Assembly (NCBI RefSeq): GCF_000429685.1
Contig: NZ_AUCI01000001.1
Span: 1 to 64,000, forward strand
Length of the DNA stretch: 64,000 nt
Direction of reading: 5' to 3'
From: Salibacterium aidingense DSM 18341
GTDB taxonomy: Bacteria > Bacillota > Bacilli > Bacillales > Marinococcaceae
A program made the translations under genes and the position numbers. Shown piece by piece: positions 1-8,954 of the stretch. Under the pieces are notes generated by a model. It did no database searches and was not told the DNA's origin. It saw nothing but the letters and a program-made list of their open reading frames with translations. The number at the start of each line of letters is the position of its first letter. The stretch's first letter is position 1.

Positions 1-80
1 GGACAAAAGATAAGAGGAATGGTGAAAACCTGAACATCTCGTCTTCTATGGTAAACAGTACTTCCTAAGCGTCGTCAACA

Positions 81-270
81 TACGAAGACTCCTGTGGGAA
101 CAGCACGTGTCTCGAGACCCCGCAGGAAGGGATTTTCCCCGAGGGCCCGCAGGATGCGGGTCAGATCGGCGTCGGCACAGGATGTGCCGTTCTTAGCCGA
201 TCCTCCTTTATTCGAGCCGTGCCCACGGAAAGCGAAGTATTTTGACGGAGCGATAAATAGGACAGAACGA
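81..270. repeat. structured intergenic repeat, Bacillaceae type
   Basis: This gene-free stretch holds three short hairpins in a row: CCTGTGGG/CCCGCAGG arms at 91-98 and 119-126, CCCGC/GCGGG at 146-150 and 156-160, and CGGCACA/TGTGCCG at 173-179 and 183-189. From memory it resembles a dispersed element common between genes in Bacillaceae (ACTCCTGTGGGAACAGCACG at its left, GGAAAGCGAAGTATTTTGAC at its right). The open frames across it on both strands follow no ribosome site and look non-coding. Function unknown; family recognition is not verified. Confidence 0.5.
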
Positions 271-310
271 AAATTTCCGAACGATTTATGGATTAATCGT
301 TCGGAAATTT
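271..310. terminator. perfect 16-bp-arm hairpin
   Basis: AAATTTCCGAACGATT and its exact reverse complement flank an 8-nt loop, with a T-run after the right arm and an A-run before the left arm. It could end transcription in either direction. It may close the unknown gene that ends at 382 on the minus strand, or belong to the adjoining repeat. Confidence 0.55.
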
Positions 311-381
311 TTATCTTATAATGGTATTGTCCCAAACTCTTTTTGTTCTTCACTTATAGGGGAATTTCGATGCTGTCCCCG

Positions 382-744
382 TTAAAAGATTCCTTTTAAC
401 GATTCCGGACTTTCGCCAAGGATCAGCTGGCATAAAGGTCTATATTTAATAGGACGGCAGGTTTGGAAAAGCTTTTTCACTTCTTCGGCCTCCGGATGAC
501 GTTTCAGGCTTTCAATTTCCTCGTGATACAAACGAAGAACCGAAGAGCGGATGTGCGGCCTCCTGTACCTTTCCGGATCCTGATCCAGCAGCAGACACCC
601 TAGATAATCACAGTGGAGCTGCATTTGTTTCGTCAGGCTGACGATGTGCACCAGCTTTTCAAACAACTCCGGATATCCGTCTTTCAGGTCTTCTATCCGC
701 TGCCTCGCAGCATGAAGTTCTTCCAGACTGGACAATGCGATCAT
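382..744 (-). CDS. hypothetical protein, 120 aa
   Basis: I do not recognise this small, charged, probably soluble helical protein. The start chosen is the ATG at 744, preceded by AAGGAGG at good spacing; this ATG shares one base with the stop codon of the thioesterase gene upstream (TAATG), so the two are translationally coupled. It has Cys-containing stretches (HCDYLGCLLLD and FQTCRPIKYRPLCQ) but no clear CxxC metal site, no signal peptide and no membrane segment. The coupling suggests co-expression with the acyl-CoA thioesterase but does not reveal a function. Confidence 0.7.
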   Translation of the reverse strand: MIALSSLEELHAARQRIEDLKDGYPELFEKLVHIVSLTKQMQLHCDYLGCLLLDQDPERYRRPHIRSSVLRLYHEEIESLKRHPEAEEVKKLFQTCRPIKYRPLCQLILGESPESLKGIF

Positions 745-1295
745 TAGAGATTCGCCTCCTTGTCTTCCCATGGTTTCTGCAGACTAATAGAGCCGGCCAG
801 TTCCTTACTTTTTCTTCTCTTTAATTTCCGGATTTCTTCTCGTTCCGGCGCCGTCTCATACAGCTTTATTTCTTCCTCTGTTTCCGGCTCTATATCCGGC
901 ACTTCCATCGGCCGCTTTTCTTCATCCAATGCGACGAATGTTAAGAAGGCGGTTGTTGCGATTCTCCGCTCTCCTGACAGCATGTCTTCCGCAATCACTT
1001 TACAGAATATCTCCATGGAGCTTCTTCCGGTGTAGGAAACGAAAGACTCCACACATACGGAGTCGGATTGATAAATGGGGCTGAGAAAATCAATCGAGTC
1101 CGTGGAAGCTGTCACGCACTCTTTTGCTCTTGAATGACGTCTCGCGGACAGTACAGCACAGTTGTCGAGTTTTTTCATTAAGACGCCGCCAAACAATGTA
1201 TTGTAATTATTTAAATCACTGCATAACACTTGGTCGGTGTTTACAATTTTACTTTCTTTGGGATGCTTTTTTTCCAATATTGATGCACCTTCCAT
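744..1295 (-). CDS. acyl-CoA thioesterase, hotdog fold (YkhA/BFIT type)
   Basis: A 183-aa cytoplasmic hydrolase that would cleave acyl-CoA to free acid and CoA. The N-terminal 130 residues form one hotdog domain with the typical pattern of the YkhA/BACH group: NNYNTLFGGVLMKKLD (the N..G.. active-site helix region), then CVTASTDSIDFLSPI and AFLTFVALDE. The C-terminal 50 residues are charged and probably helical. The ATG at 1295 has only a weak ribosome site; a TTG six codons further in sits behind GGAAGGTG, so the true start may be slightly shorter. The natural substrate cannot be told from sequence. Confidence 0.85.
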   Translation of the reverse strand: MEGASILEKKHPKESKIVNTDQVLCSDLNNYNTLFGGVLMKKLDNCAVLSARRHSRAKECVTASTDSIDFLSPIYQSDSVCVESFVSYTGRSSMEIFCKVIAEDMLSGERRIATTAFLTFVALDEEKRPMEVPDIEPETEEEIKLYETAPEREEIRKLKRRKSKELAGSISLQKPWEDKEANL

Positions 1296-1378
1296 CCTGT
1301 TTCATTCCTTATATATGATAACGGTGGAAGGGGGGACAGGTAAAATGGAATTATTTCATAAGGATGGATAACCTTTGT

Positions 1379-2275
1379 CTATGAAACCGTTCCCTTCTCC
1401 GTGAGGTGCTGCTTTGCAAATCGGATCCATTCTTCCGCAGCATGGGAAAGATAGCTGTCCTTCCGCCAAATGATGGCAAGGCGCCAATACATGTCTTCCT
1501 GCTCCACCGACAGAATACGGATATTTCCTTTCACTTCTCTGCCTATACTTTCAGGAAGCAGGGTCACTCCTAATTTCGAAGCCGCCATTTTTCCGAGAAG
1601 ATCCCATTGTGAACTTTCGAATACGACAAACGGGTGAAAGCCTTCATGGCTGCACGCTTCCATAATACGATTACGCAGGGCAAAATCGCTGTTCAGCAGC
1701 ATAAAATGCTCGTTTTTCAAGTCGGCCAGCGAAATGTTATCTTTTTCAGTTAACGGATGGCCGGCATCTACCACTAATTTAATATCTTCTGTCCCAAACG
1801 AAAAATGGGAGAAGATTTCTTCCTTGACTGGTTCTACCACGACGCCGATGTCCAGAATACCATCTTCTACATCACTTGCTATTTTGTTCGACCCGTCTTC
1901 CATTAACTCAATCGTGACTGCCGGATACTTCTCGCGGAAACGGCCGATAATCATCGGAAAGTAGCTGGACCCTACCATCGGCGGCAGGCCGATCCGGAGA
2001 TGTCCCTGTTTTAACCCTGACAAATCTTCGAGCTGACTTTCCAAATCTTTAAAAGCCTGATGAATTACCTGCGCCTGTTCCAAAATAATTTTTCCGGCAT
2101 CCGTGAGGACTACCTGCTTTTTTGAACGGTCAAACAATACCACATTAAATTCTTTTTCGAGGCTTTTTATCATCTTGCTGATCGTAGGCTGCGTGACGTA
2201 TAGATGCTCGGCGGCTTTGCTGAAACTGTTAAACCGGTTAATCTCAATAAAATACTCGAGCTGTTTGATATCCAC
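1379..2275 (-). CDS. LysR-family transcriptional regulator
   Basis: A 298-aa LysR regulator: N-terminal winged helix (about residues 1-60, with AAEHLYVTQPTISKMIKSLE as recognition region) and a C-terminal effector-binding domain from about residue 90. The GTG start follows AGGTGA. It resembles the CidR/YwbI-like branch and is clearly a paralogue of the LysR protein at 23643-24551; both share GLPPxxGSSxFPxII and ESxQWDxL. It lies just downstream of the sulfolactate genes on the same strand, separated by a terminator-like hairpin, so it may or may not control them. Effector unknown. Confidence 0.85.
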   Translation of the reverse strand: MDIKQLEYFIEINRFNSFSKAAEHLYVTQPTISKMIKSLEKEFNVVLFDRSKKQVVLTDAGKIILEQAQVIHQAFKDLESQLEDLSGLKQGHLRIGLPPMVGSSYFPMIIGRFREKYPAVTIELMEDGSNKIASDVEDGILDIGVVVEPVKEEIFSHFSFGTEDIKLVVDAGHPLTEKDNISLADLKNEHFMLLNSDFALRNRIMEACSHEGFHPFVVFESSQWDLLGKMAASKLGVTLLPESIGREVKGNIRILSVEQEDMYWRLAIIWRKDSYLSHAAEEWIRFAKQHLTEKGTVS

Positions 2276-2319
2276 TTCGAATCACCTGACTTATCATTTT
2301 TGTGTCCTTATCTTACTAT

Positions 2320-2355
2320 AAAAAGCCAGACTTTTTCACAATGAAAAAACCTGGC
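2320..2355 (-). terminator. terminator after slcC
   Basis: On the minus strand GCCAG-TTTTTCA pairs with TGAAAAA-CTGGC around a short loop, with a small internal mismatch, followed by CTTTTTATAG. It lies between the stop of slcC (2378) and the LysR start (2275) and probably ends the transporter-comC-slcC transcript. Confidence 0.6.
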
Positions 2356-2377
2356 CGGCTTGTATTGTTTGGATTTG

Positions 2378-3304
2378 TTACGGGGTGAGCCGCAAGATGA
2401 TTTCTTCTGCGATCATCTTTGATGTTCTCGACTGGGCTTCTTCTGTCAGCCCTGCAATATGCGGGGTAATAAAACAATTCTCCAGGCTGAGCAGAGGGTG
2501 AGTTGGATCAATCGGTTCGTTTTCGATGACATCCAGGAAGGCTCCGCTAATCTCTCCGTTTTCAACAGCATGAAACAAATCGTCTTCTTTTATAACCCCG
2601 CCTCTTGAAGAATTAATAATCCAGCTTGCGGGTTTCATCTGCTGCAGCCGATCTCGATTCATTAAGTACTGGGTAGCCGGGGTTAACGGTACATGGAGAC
2701 TGACAAAGTCTGCGTGCTGTAAGACCTCATCCAGCGCCATCATCTCTATCCCTGTTTCCATCACAGCGTAATCGTACGGCTTAACAAATGGATCGTAACC
2801 AATCACCTTCATTCCCAAAGCTTTTGCTCTGCCGGCTGCGCGCAGGCCCGTTTCTCCCGTGCCCACCAGACCAAGGGTTTTGCCGTACAGCTCCCCTTTC
2901 GTAAATCCTCTGCGGTCCCAACGTCCGGCTTTCACATCCTGCGCTGCTGCTCCCAGAGGCCGCGTGACATGAAACATCGCTGACATCACGTATTCTGCCA
3001 CCGAAGCGGCATTCGCGTTTTTCGCCGTGATCACTTCGATATCCGCCCGTTTTGCCGCCTCCAGATCTATGTTATCCAGGCCCACTCCCAGCCTTCCTAC
3101 TGCTTTCAGATGGACTCCCTTCTGTAAAAGACGTTCATCGACGCTGGTCTGGTTTCGGACGATAAGGGCGGCGGCGTCTTGGAGGGCATCTTCCAGCTCC
3201 CCTCTTTTTTTCCACAAGTCCGGATCATAGAGGACTTCAAACCCTTCCTCCTTTAATAAATCCATCCCTATCGGCCAATTGAGCTCCGTAATGACTATTT
3301 TCAT
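2378..3304 (-). CDS. slcC: D-isomer 2-hydroxyacid dehydrogenase, likely (S)-sulfolactate dehydrogenase
   Basis: A 308-aa NAD-dependent dehydrogenase of the phosphoglycerate dehydrogenase family. The Rossmann motif is GLVGTGETGL, followed by the acidic GYDP turn; the catalytic Arg lies in NSSRGGVIKEDDL, the Glu in IENEP and the His in ITPHIAGL. Known SlcC oxidises (S)-3-sulfolactate to 3-sulfopyruvate. The assignment rests on context: comC directly upstream, a carboxylate importer, and suyAB in the same cluster, the arrangement described for sulfolactate degraders. By sequence alone it could be another 2-hydroxyacid dehydrogenase. It is preceded by AAGGAGTGG and begins 14 bp after comC ends. 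Confidence 0.75.
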   Translation of the reverse strand: MKIVITELNWPIGMDLLKEEGFEVLYDPDLWKKRGELEDALQDAAALIVRNQTSVDERLLQKGVHLKAVGRLGVGLDNIDLEAAKRADIEVITAKNANAASVAEYVMSAMFHVTRPLGAAAQDVKAGRWDRRGFTKGELYGKTLGLVGTGETGLRAAGRAKALGMKVIGYDPFVKPYDYAVMETGIEMMALDEVLQHADFVSLHVPLTPATQYLMNRDRLQQMKPASWIINSSRGGVIKEDDLFHAVENGEISGAFLDVIENEPIDPTHPLLSLENCFITPHIAGLTEEAQSRTSKMIAEEIILRLTP

Positions 3305-3318
3305 AACACCACTCCTTT

Positions 3319-4368
3319 TTACAGCGGGTCAGGAAAGGAAACATTATATTTCTTTCCTAACTGCTGCAGTTCCTTCTCTATGTTTTCTGTTACAGGTATT
3401 CCTTCCCGGGCACTCTTATCATACGAACGCGCCCTTCGTTCCCCCGGGTATAGAATTTCTTCAAATCCGTCAGCTAAAGGTGACTGTTTTATTTCTCCCA
3501 GCATCTGTTCCACCCTGTCTTCATATACATTCAGATCCATCCAATGCTTGATATCCAGCAGAATAAAACCGTGTCCCACGTTGGCGGGAGGGTTCCCGGA
3601 TTGAAAAATGCTGTTGACATGTGAACCAAAAGCAGCCCCTGTCAGGACCCCTGCTATCATCTCAACAGCCATAGCCATTGCATATCCTTTTGCTCCCCCT
3701 AACGGCAGAAGCGATCCGGCAAGTGCTTCCTCTGGATGGTTGGTTGGAGCCCCATTCTTATCAAGCGCCCAGCCATCCGGCAGGTTTTTTCCTTCTTTCT
3801 CCGCGACTAATATATTGCCTCGTGCGACCACGCTCGATGACATATCAATGATAATGGGCGACCCTCTTCGATGAGGAAAACCAAAGGCAAGGGGATTGGT
3901 CCCAAAATAGGCCCGGCTCCCTCCCCAGGGGGCAATGCCGGATGGCGAATTCGTCACAGCTATTAACGCCATATCGTGTTCAAATGCTTTTTGACAGTAA
4001 TAGGCCGCCGTCCCGAAATGATTGCTTTCCGAAATAAATATACTTGCTGACCCGTAGTTTTCAGCAATCGAGAATCCTTTTTCCAGTGCTTTTTGGGAAA
4101 CCACCTGCCCTAATCCATTATCTCCTCTCACCTTCAAAACCGCACCCTTCTCTTCAAAACCGGGTTCCGGATGAGGGTTTATCTGTTTTTCTTCCAGACG
4201 CGGGACATACATGAGCAGCCGATTCACACCATGCGTCCCTGCTCCTTCCATATCCGCACGAACAAGCGAACCGGCTGTTACTTCCGCTTCCTGCAGGGGC
4301 ATGCCTGTTTTTTGCAAAACAGCTGTGCTGAACTGCTGCAAAGCTTTGCTGTCATAACGTTTATCCAA
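3319..4368 (-). CDS. comC: malate/L-lactate dehydrogenase-family enzyme, likely (R)-sulfolactate dehydrogenase
   Basis: A 349-aa enzyme of the Ldh2/MDH2 NAD(P)-dependent family, which is unrelated in fold to SlcC. Family signatures visible are GTHGVNRL near residue 40, ESNHFGTAAYYCQKA, AVTNSPSGIAPWGG and GTNPLAFGFP, then the glycine-rich GSLLPLGGAKGYAM. The start is TTG behind GAAGGAGG. ComC interconverts sulfopyruvate and (R)-sulfolactate. With SlcC it would invert (S)-sulfolactate to the (R) form that SuyAB accepts. Ureidoglycolate or malate dehydrogenases share the fold, so the substrate is inferred from the neighbours. Confidence 0.75.
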   Translation of the reverse strand: MDKRYDSKALQQFSTAVLQKTGMPLQEAEVTAGSLVRADMEGAGTHGVNRLLMYVPRLEEKQINPHPEPGFEEKGAVLKVRGDNGLGQVVSQKALEKGFSIAENYGSASIFISESNHFGTAAYYCQKAFEHDMALIAVTNSPSGIAPWGGSRAYFGTNPLAFGFPHRRGSPIIIDMSSSVVARGNILVAEKEGKNLPDGWALDKNGAPTNHPEEALAGSLLPLGGAKGYAMAMAVEMIAGVLTGAAFGSHVNSIFQSGNPPANVGHGFILLDIKHWMDLNVYEDRVEQMLGEIKQSPLADGFEEILYPGERRARSYDKSAREGIPVTENIEKELQQLGKKYNVSFPDPL

Positions 4369-4389
4369 TGCGATACCTCCTTCTTCGCT

Positions 4390-4833
4390 CTATTGAAAAA
4401 AGCCTGTTGGAAGCTGTACTAAAAAGATATAGCGGAATAATAAAAAGAAGACCACCGTGACAGCAATAGAGCTTCCTGCTGCATTCACCAGTCTTTTTCT
4501 GCCGGAAACATATCCCCCCTGTAAATACCAGGTCATGATCCCTAAAAAGAGTAGACTGGCTAAGAGAAATCCTATCAGCCATATTAATAAAATATATCCC
4601 AGCAGCCCCAGCGAAGTCATCAATGCTTCCCTGGAAAATATTTTAGACGTTTCCTCCTCCTGCTGTCCCGCCTTAAATAAGCTGACCATCAGATAGACAA
4701 TGGAAAAAAGGAGCAGAAGGCCTAAAATAAGAATTGGAAAAACAGCACTCATCGTATTGAACGTCCTAGCGGACCAGAGCCCTCCGAGTGCAAGGATAAT
4801 GAAAAAAACAGCATTCCCTGTATCTTTTGTCAT
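4390..4833 (-). CDS. tctB: tripartite tricarboxylate transporter, small membrane subunit TctB
   Basis: A 147-aa protein with four hydrophobic segments (about residues 5-25, 30-55, 75-105 and 115-140), as usual for TctB. It starts 4 bp after the stop of tctA, and comC follows, so the three are one transcript. TctB and TctA form the membrane unit of a secondary importer that takes its ligand from the TctC binding protein. In this cluster the ligand is probably sulfolactate or a related sulfonate (as in the SlcHFG systems), by inference from the neighbouring enzymes. Confidence 0.85.
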   Translation of the reverse strand: MTKDTGNAVFFIILALGGLWSARTFNTMSAVFPILILGLLLLFSIVYLMVSLFKAGQQEEETSKIFSREALMTSLGLLGYILLIWLIGFLLASLLFLGIMTWYLQGGYVSGRKRLVNAAGSSIAVTVVFFLLFRYIFLVQLPTGFFQ

Positions 4834-4837
4834 TTTC

Positions 4838-6361
4838 TCACCCCGCTTCTTCCTTTTCTTCTTTTTGCTTTTGGTTTTTTAACAGTTTTCCCAAGTAAGG
4901 ACTTAACAAGGAGAGAACACACAATATCATGAGAAGAACGGTGATAGGCCGGGTGAAAAACATGGCAAGCAGACTTCCTGTTCCTTCACTGATTAAAATA
5001 GACTGGGAGAGTCCTTCTTCCGCAATCGGACCAAGGATGAGCCCCAGCACAATAGGCGCTGGGCGGAAGCCTCTTTCTGCCAGAATATATCCAATTAACC
5101 CAAACACTATTAACGTCACGACATCCATGAAATTGTTTCGAATGGCATAAGAGCCGATAATAGTTAGAAAAACGATAGCCGGCGCCAAATAATAGGTAGG
5201 AATATTAATAACCCGGCCGATATATTTCGAACCAAAAATAGCCAATATGAGCATCACCACATTAGCCAGTATAAACGCGCTGATGAAGGTATAGATCAGA
5301 TTTGCATTTTCTTCAAAAAGATTCGGGCCGGGCTGAATTCCCTGCATCAGCAGTGCTCCGATAATTACTGCCGCCGGCGGGGCTCCGGGAATACCCAGTG
5401 CTAATAAAGGAACGAGAGAACCGCCTACTTCTGCGTTATTAGCCCCTTCTGAAGCTGCCACTCCACGAACATCGCCTTTGCCAAATGTCGACTGATCTTT
5501 GGATAGCCTCACCGTGGCGTCATACGACAACAGACTGGCAACATTTCCCCCCGCTCCGGGAATGATGCCAACGATTATACCTATAACAGCCGATCGTAAA
5601 ATAAGGAAGGGACGGATAAACAGCTGTTTAAAAACATATCCGATCACCCCTTTCTGAGATTGAAACGGCTCGACCTGCTCCTTAGCATCTGTTTGATTTT
5701 TTATCATTTTAATAACCTGGGGGATACAGAAAAAGGCAATGAGCATGACGATCAATTCAAATCCGGCCTGCAGCTGCGACAACCCAAAGGTGAACCTGGA
5801 AGATCCCCCAATCGGGGCCAGACCGACAGTACTTAAAAGAAGTCCGATGGTGCCACCGATCAGCCCTTTTAACAAGGAGCCTGCTGATAAGGTGGCAACC
5901 ATGGTCAACCCTAGTAGGGCTATCCAAAAAAATTCCGGCGGGCCGAATTTTAAGGCAAGGGCTGCGAGAAGTGGGGTTAAAAAGAGGAGAGCCAAACCTC
6001 CGATGACCCCGCCTATCCCTGAACTGACGGCAGCGGTAATAAGCGCCTGGTCCGGTTTTCCCTGCTGCGTCATGGGATAGCCGTCAAAGGTAGTGGCAAT
6101 GGAAGATGGAGTCCCGGGAGTATTAATTAAAATAGCCGCAATACATCCTCCAAATATCGCCCCAATATAAATGCCTCCTAATGTAATTAATGCTGTATCT
6201 GCCGGCATGGAAAAGGTAAAGGGAAGCATAACGGCAATCGCCATTGTTGCTGTTAATCCCGGCAGCGCTCCTACTATCATTCCGGCCGCCACCCCGAATA
6301 TCATGTAAATGATAGTAAAAGGCTGACTCAGAGAGCTTAACACTTCTTGGAAAATCTCCAT
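4838..6361 (-). CDS. tctA: tripartite tricarboxylate transporter, large membrane subunit TctA
   Basis: A 507-aa, very hydrophobic protein with about twelve membrane segments. TctA hallmarks are visible: GALPGLTATMAIAVMLP near residue 35, then INTPGTPSSIATTFDGYPM near residue 80, and the second-half counterpart GIIPGAGGNVASLLSYD with ALGIPGAPPAAVIIGALL. The ATG follows GAGGAGG. It forms the ion-coupled translocation path with TctB and receives ligand from the lipoprotein encoded just upstream. Sulfolactate is the likely cargo given suyAB, slcC and comC, but tricarboxylates or other acids cannot be excluded. Confidence 0.9.
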   Translation of the reverse strand: MEIFQEVLSSLSQPFTIIYMIFGVAAGMIVGALPGLTATMAIAVMLPFTFSMPADTALITLGGIYIGAIFGGCIAAILINTPGTPSSIATTFDGYPMTQQGKPDQALITAAVSSGIGGVIGGLALLFLTPLLAALALKFGPPEFFWIALLGLTMVATLSAGSLLKGLIGGTIGLLLSTVGLAPIGGSSRFTFGLSQLQAGFELIVMLIAFFCIPQVIKMIKNQTDAKEQVEPFQSQKGVIGYVFKQLFIRPFLILRSAVIGIIVGIIPGAGGNVASLLSYDATVRLSKDQSTFGKGDVRGVAASEGANNAEVGGSLVPLLALGIPGAPPAAVIIGALLMQGIQPGPNLFEENANLIYTFISAFILANVVMLILAIFGSKYIGRVINIPTYYLAPAIVFLTIIGSYAIRNNFMDVVTLIVFGLIGYILAERGFRPAPIVLGLILGPIAEEGLSQSILISEGTGSLLAMFFTRPITVLLMILCVLSLLSPYLGKLLKNQKQKEEKEEAG

Positions 6362-6394
6362 CGTTCTACCTCCTCATTGGACAGCATGATGATG

Positions 6395-7360
6395 TTATTC
6401 AATCTCACCCAGCTCTCTCATCGTTTCTTCGAATTCTTCGGTACGTTCCTCGATATAGTTCTGCGTGTCTTCCCGGCCCATAGCAAGTGGTTCGAATCCT
6501 TCATTTATCATTTCTTCCTGAACACTTTCATCATTAGCGATTTCTAAAAATGTATCTTCCAAGGTTTGAATAATTTCTTCCTCTGTATCAGGCGGTACGG
6601 CAACCCCCCTGTCAATACTGGCAGTAAAGTCCACCCCTTCCTCCTGGAAGGTCGGTACATCCGGCAGGGCTTCAAACGTTTCCTCTGATCCAATGGCCAG
6701 GATATTCATGTCATCTTTATACTTCACCAGATCGTTGGAATTGGCAAAAATGGCATCCGTATTGCCGCCAAGAAAGTTTTGAATCGATTCCGCCGCCCCC
6801 GTTGAAGGAACATATTCCATATCTAACTCTTCGAGACTGGATAACTGCATAAATGCCAGGTGGTGCCCGGAGTAGGTGCCAGAACCTGCTATCGTCACTT
6901 GGCCCCCGCTGTCAGCTTCTTCAATAAAATCATCCAATGTTTCAATCCCGCTGTCTGCCGGAACAGCCAATCCTATCGGCGTTCCTTGGAAAATGGCGAC
7001 CGGATTAATCTGCTCGGTCTCATAGCCGGCATCATCCTGTGTCATCGGCTGTAAAATAATGTGTGGGATATTCATCCCGGAGATGAAGTATCCGTCCGGC
7101 TGTTCACTCACCAGTTCGGTCCAGCCGACAGCCCCGCCAGCTCCTTCCTTGTACGTAATATTAACCTCCGTATCTAATTTTTCTTCCAGCATTGGCTCCT
7201 GTCTGCGCGCTTCCACATCAGACTGGCCGCCCGGGCCGAACGGAATACTATACGTGATGGTTTCACTCGGATAATCCCCCGCTCCTCCACCTGTTCCACA
7301 GCCGCTCACGGCAAGGATGGCTGCAGCTGCTGCCACCGTAAAGGAAAACCTGCGTTTCAT
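6395..7360 (-). CDS. tctC: tripartite tricarboxylate transporter, substrate-binding lipoprotein TctC
   Basis: A 321-aa Bug/TctC-type binding protein. It has a lipoprotein signal (AAILAVSGCGTGG; lipid-modified Cys near residue 21), then the family start YPSETITYSIPFGPGGQSD and the central AGSGTYSGHHLAF. The surface is very acidic, as in halophilic or alkaliphilic Bacillaceae. It is the first gene of the transporter-comC-slcC transcript; a cre-like site lies 32 bp upstream of the start at 7392-7405, so glucose-type repression by CcpA is likely. Expected ligand: sulfolactate, by context only. Confidence 0.88.
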   Translation of the reverse strand: MKRRFSFTVAAAAAILAVSGCGTGGGAGDYPSETITYSIPFGPGGQSDVEARRQEPMLEEKLDTEVNITYKEGAGGAVGWTELVSEQPDGYFISGMNIPHIILQPMTQDDAGYETEQINPVAIFQGTPIGLAVPADSGIETLDDFIEEADSGGQVTIAGSGTYSGHHLAFMQLSSLEELDMEYVPSTGAAESIQNFLGGNTDAIFANSNDLVKYKDDMNILAIGSEETFEALPDVPTFQEEGVDFTASIDRGVAVPPDTEEEIIQTLEDTFLEIANDESVQEEMINEGFEPLAMGREDTQNYIEERTEEFEETMRELGEIE

Positions 7361-7391
7361 GGATGAGTCCCCCTTTTGTTAAAATCATAAT

Positions 7392-7405
7392 AGAAAACGC
7401 TTACA
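7392..7405 (-). promoter_or_regulatory. cre-like CcpA site upstream of tctC
   Basis: Minus strand TGTAAGCGTTTTCT matches the catabolite-response consensus TGWAANCGNTNWCA at 13 of 14 positions. It lies between the suyB terminator and the tctC start, where it could repress the transporter-comC-slcC transcript in the presence of preferred sugars. Confidence 0.55.
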
Positions 7406-7414
7406 GTCTAATCG

Positions 7415-7466
7415 AAAAAAACAGCCTCTTGATAGAAATAGTATTTTCTTCACGAGACTGTTTTTT
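7415..7466 (-). terminator. terminator after suyB
   Basis: Minus strand AAAAAACAGTCTCGTGA pairs with TCAAGAGGCTGTTTTTTT across an AT-rich loop, with two mismatches, and ends in a T-run. It separates the suyAB transcript from the tctC transcript. Confidence 0.65.
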
Positions 7467-7474
7467 CCTCTGGT

Positions 7475-8629
7475 TTACGCACTGCGATACAATTTCGTCA
7501 TGACAAACTCCTGGTGGCCAAGCGCTTCCGCACTGGTTAAACGGCCGTTCACCGTCCGCTGCAGGCATGTCATCAATTGATCTCCCGCCTGGGTCAGGTT
7601 AATCTCTCTCGATAGCAGTCCTTTCACATCTACATCGATATGCTCGCTCATGGTTTCCGCGGTGTCCGGATTAGCCGTTACCTTAATGACCGGTTCAATC
7701 GGGTTGCCAATAATATTGCCCTGGCCGGTTGGGAAGAAATGAACGACTGCTCCCCCGGCTGCCATTAAGGTAATGCACTCGGCAGCAGCAGAAGAAGTAT
7801 CCATAAAATAAAGTCCGTTTCCATTCGAAGGCGCTTCCGCTGGGTCAAGCACCCCTATGACTTCCTTATCGCCGGTTTTTGCGATATTGCCGAGGGCTTT
7901 CTCTTCAATCGTGGAAAGGCCGCCTTTAATATTTCCCTGGGTTGGCTGTGAACCTAACAAATCTACCGCCTGGGACTCAATTTCTTCAATATAATTGTTA
8001 TATACGGCCATGAACTTATCTTTTAAATCAGGGGTGGCCATCCGATCCGCAATAAGATTTTCTCCGCCGGTTAACTCCGAGGTCTCCCCGAAAAATACCG
8101 TTGCTCCAGCATCTACCAATCTATTAACGGCCTGGGAGACGGTTGGGCAGGACCCCAGCCCTGTCGTAGTGTCGGATTCTCCACATTTGATGCTTACCGT
8201 TAAATCCTTCAGTTCCACCGGCACTTTTTGTAATTCGGAGGCCCACTGGACGTATTCTTTTGCTTTCCATGAAGCCTGCCGGACCGTTTCCAGATCACCA
8301 AACCCTTCAATCGAAAAACCAGTGACGGGTTTTCCGGTTTCGGCTATCCCATCTACGATTGTTTTCGTCCAGTTTTCTTCAATGCCAATGACAATCACCG
8401 CTGCCACATTAGGATTAGATCCGGTTCCTATCATCGTCCGGAAATGAAGGTCAAGATCAGCTCCGTACTGCAGACGACCATAAGCATGAGGGAGAGGAAG
8501 GGTCCCCTTTATTTGATTCGCTACTGCTTCACAGGCTGCATTGGAAATATCATCGACCGGTAAAATAACAACATGATTGCGAATCCCTACTTTTCCATTT
8601 TCTCTGCGGTATCCGAATAATTGATCCAT
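7475..8629 (-). CDS. suyB: (2R)-sulfolactate sulfo-lyase, large subunit
   Basis: A 384-aa UxaA-family lyase lacking the small SAF domain, which is encoded separately just upstream; this split arrangement is that of SuyAB. SuyAB cleaves (R)-3-sulfolactate to pyruvate and sulfite. The family pattern begins [19 protein letters not shown] and includes [32 protein letters not shown] and the C-terminal [12 protein letters not shown]. The ATG at 8629 sits behind AAAGAGGTGG, one base after the suyA stop. Split altronate or galactarate dehydratases share the fold; the sulfo-lyase call comes from the flanking slcC, comC and exporter genes. Confidence 0.78.
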   Translation of the reverse strand: MDQLFGYRRENGKVGIRNHVVILPVDDISNAACEAVANQIKGTLPLPHAYGRLQYGADLDLHFRTMIGTGSNPNVAAVIVIGIEENWTKTIVDGIAETGKPVTGFSIEGFGDLETVRQASWKAKEYVQWASELQKVPVELKDLTVSIKCGESDTTTGLGSCPTVSQAVNRLVDAGATVFFGETSELTGGENLIADRMATPDLKDKFMAVYNNYIEEIESQAVDLLGSQPTQGNIKGGLSTIEEKALGNIAKTGDKEVIGVLDPAEAPSNGNGLYFMDTSSAAAECITLMAAGGAVVHFFPTGQGNIIGNPIEPVIKVTANPDTAETMSEHIDVDVKGLLSREINLTQAGDQLMTCLQRTVNGRLTSAEALGHQEFVMTKLYRSA

Positions 8630-8630
8630 G

Positions 8631-8909
8631 TTACCACCTCTTTGTTTTAATATTATGGGTGTGCACGTAGTCGCCTTTTGCCAACGGTTCCGTCGTTTCT
8701 CCAATTGCCACCTGGTACTTGACAACGCTTTCACCTTTTGCCAAATCCACCACGGATATCTTATGTCCTAAAGGTATATCTCCATGAGACGTTACTTCCA
8801 TCGACTCGTCATTATCCATATAAACCCCTGTTACTTTTTCGCCCTCCTTAATAGGAGAGGTCGCTACTCCAACGTGATCGCCCTGATTGTGAATCAAAAA
8901 CTTATGCAA
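8631..8909 (-). CDS. suyA: (2R)-sulfolactate sulfo-lyase, small subunit (SAF domain)
   Basis: A 92-aa SAF-domain protein, the usual size for SuyA. No ATG is usable: the frame has a TTG at 8909 preceded by AAAGGAGG with 8-nt spacing, and the product then starts [20 protein letters not shown], which fits the family N-terminus. It carries the [19 protein letters not shown] stretch and ends near [10 protein letters not shown], the small-domain signature of UxaA-type lyases. It heads the suyAB transcript; a likely GntR operator lies about 30 bp upstream. Confidence 0.8.
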   Translation of the reverse strand: MHKFLIHNQGDHVGVATSPIKEGEKVTGVYMDNDESMEVTSHGDIPLGHKISVVDLAKGESVVKYQVAIGETTEPLAKGDYVHTHNIKTKRW

Positions 8910-8936
8910 TCTGCCTGCCTCCTTTATCGGTATATA

Positions 8937-8954
8937 GGTTAGGTGACCCAACCA
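8937..8954. promoter_or_regulatory. probable GntR operator in the suyA promoter
   Basis: GGTTAGG-TGA-CCCAACC is an inverted repeat with seven-base arms and one mismatch, just upstream of suyA. The same ten bases GACCCAACCA recur at 9895-9904 in front of the GntR gene. Two shared copies at these two promoters suggest the binding site of the GntR regulator encoded at 9132-9854. Inferred from sequence only. Confidence 0.5.

Noticed and set aside
311-381. End of an insertion sequence (TGTCCC ... TGTCCCC motifs)
   Set aside because: No transposase fragment, no paired inverted end and no target duplication visible.
7475-8909. Altronate or galactarate dehydratase instead of sulfo-lyase
   Set aside because: Same fold, but altronate dehydratase is normally one fused chain and no uronate genes are near; slcC, comC and a YeiH-type exporter point to SuyAB.
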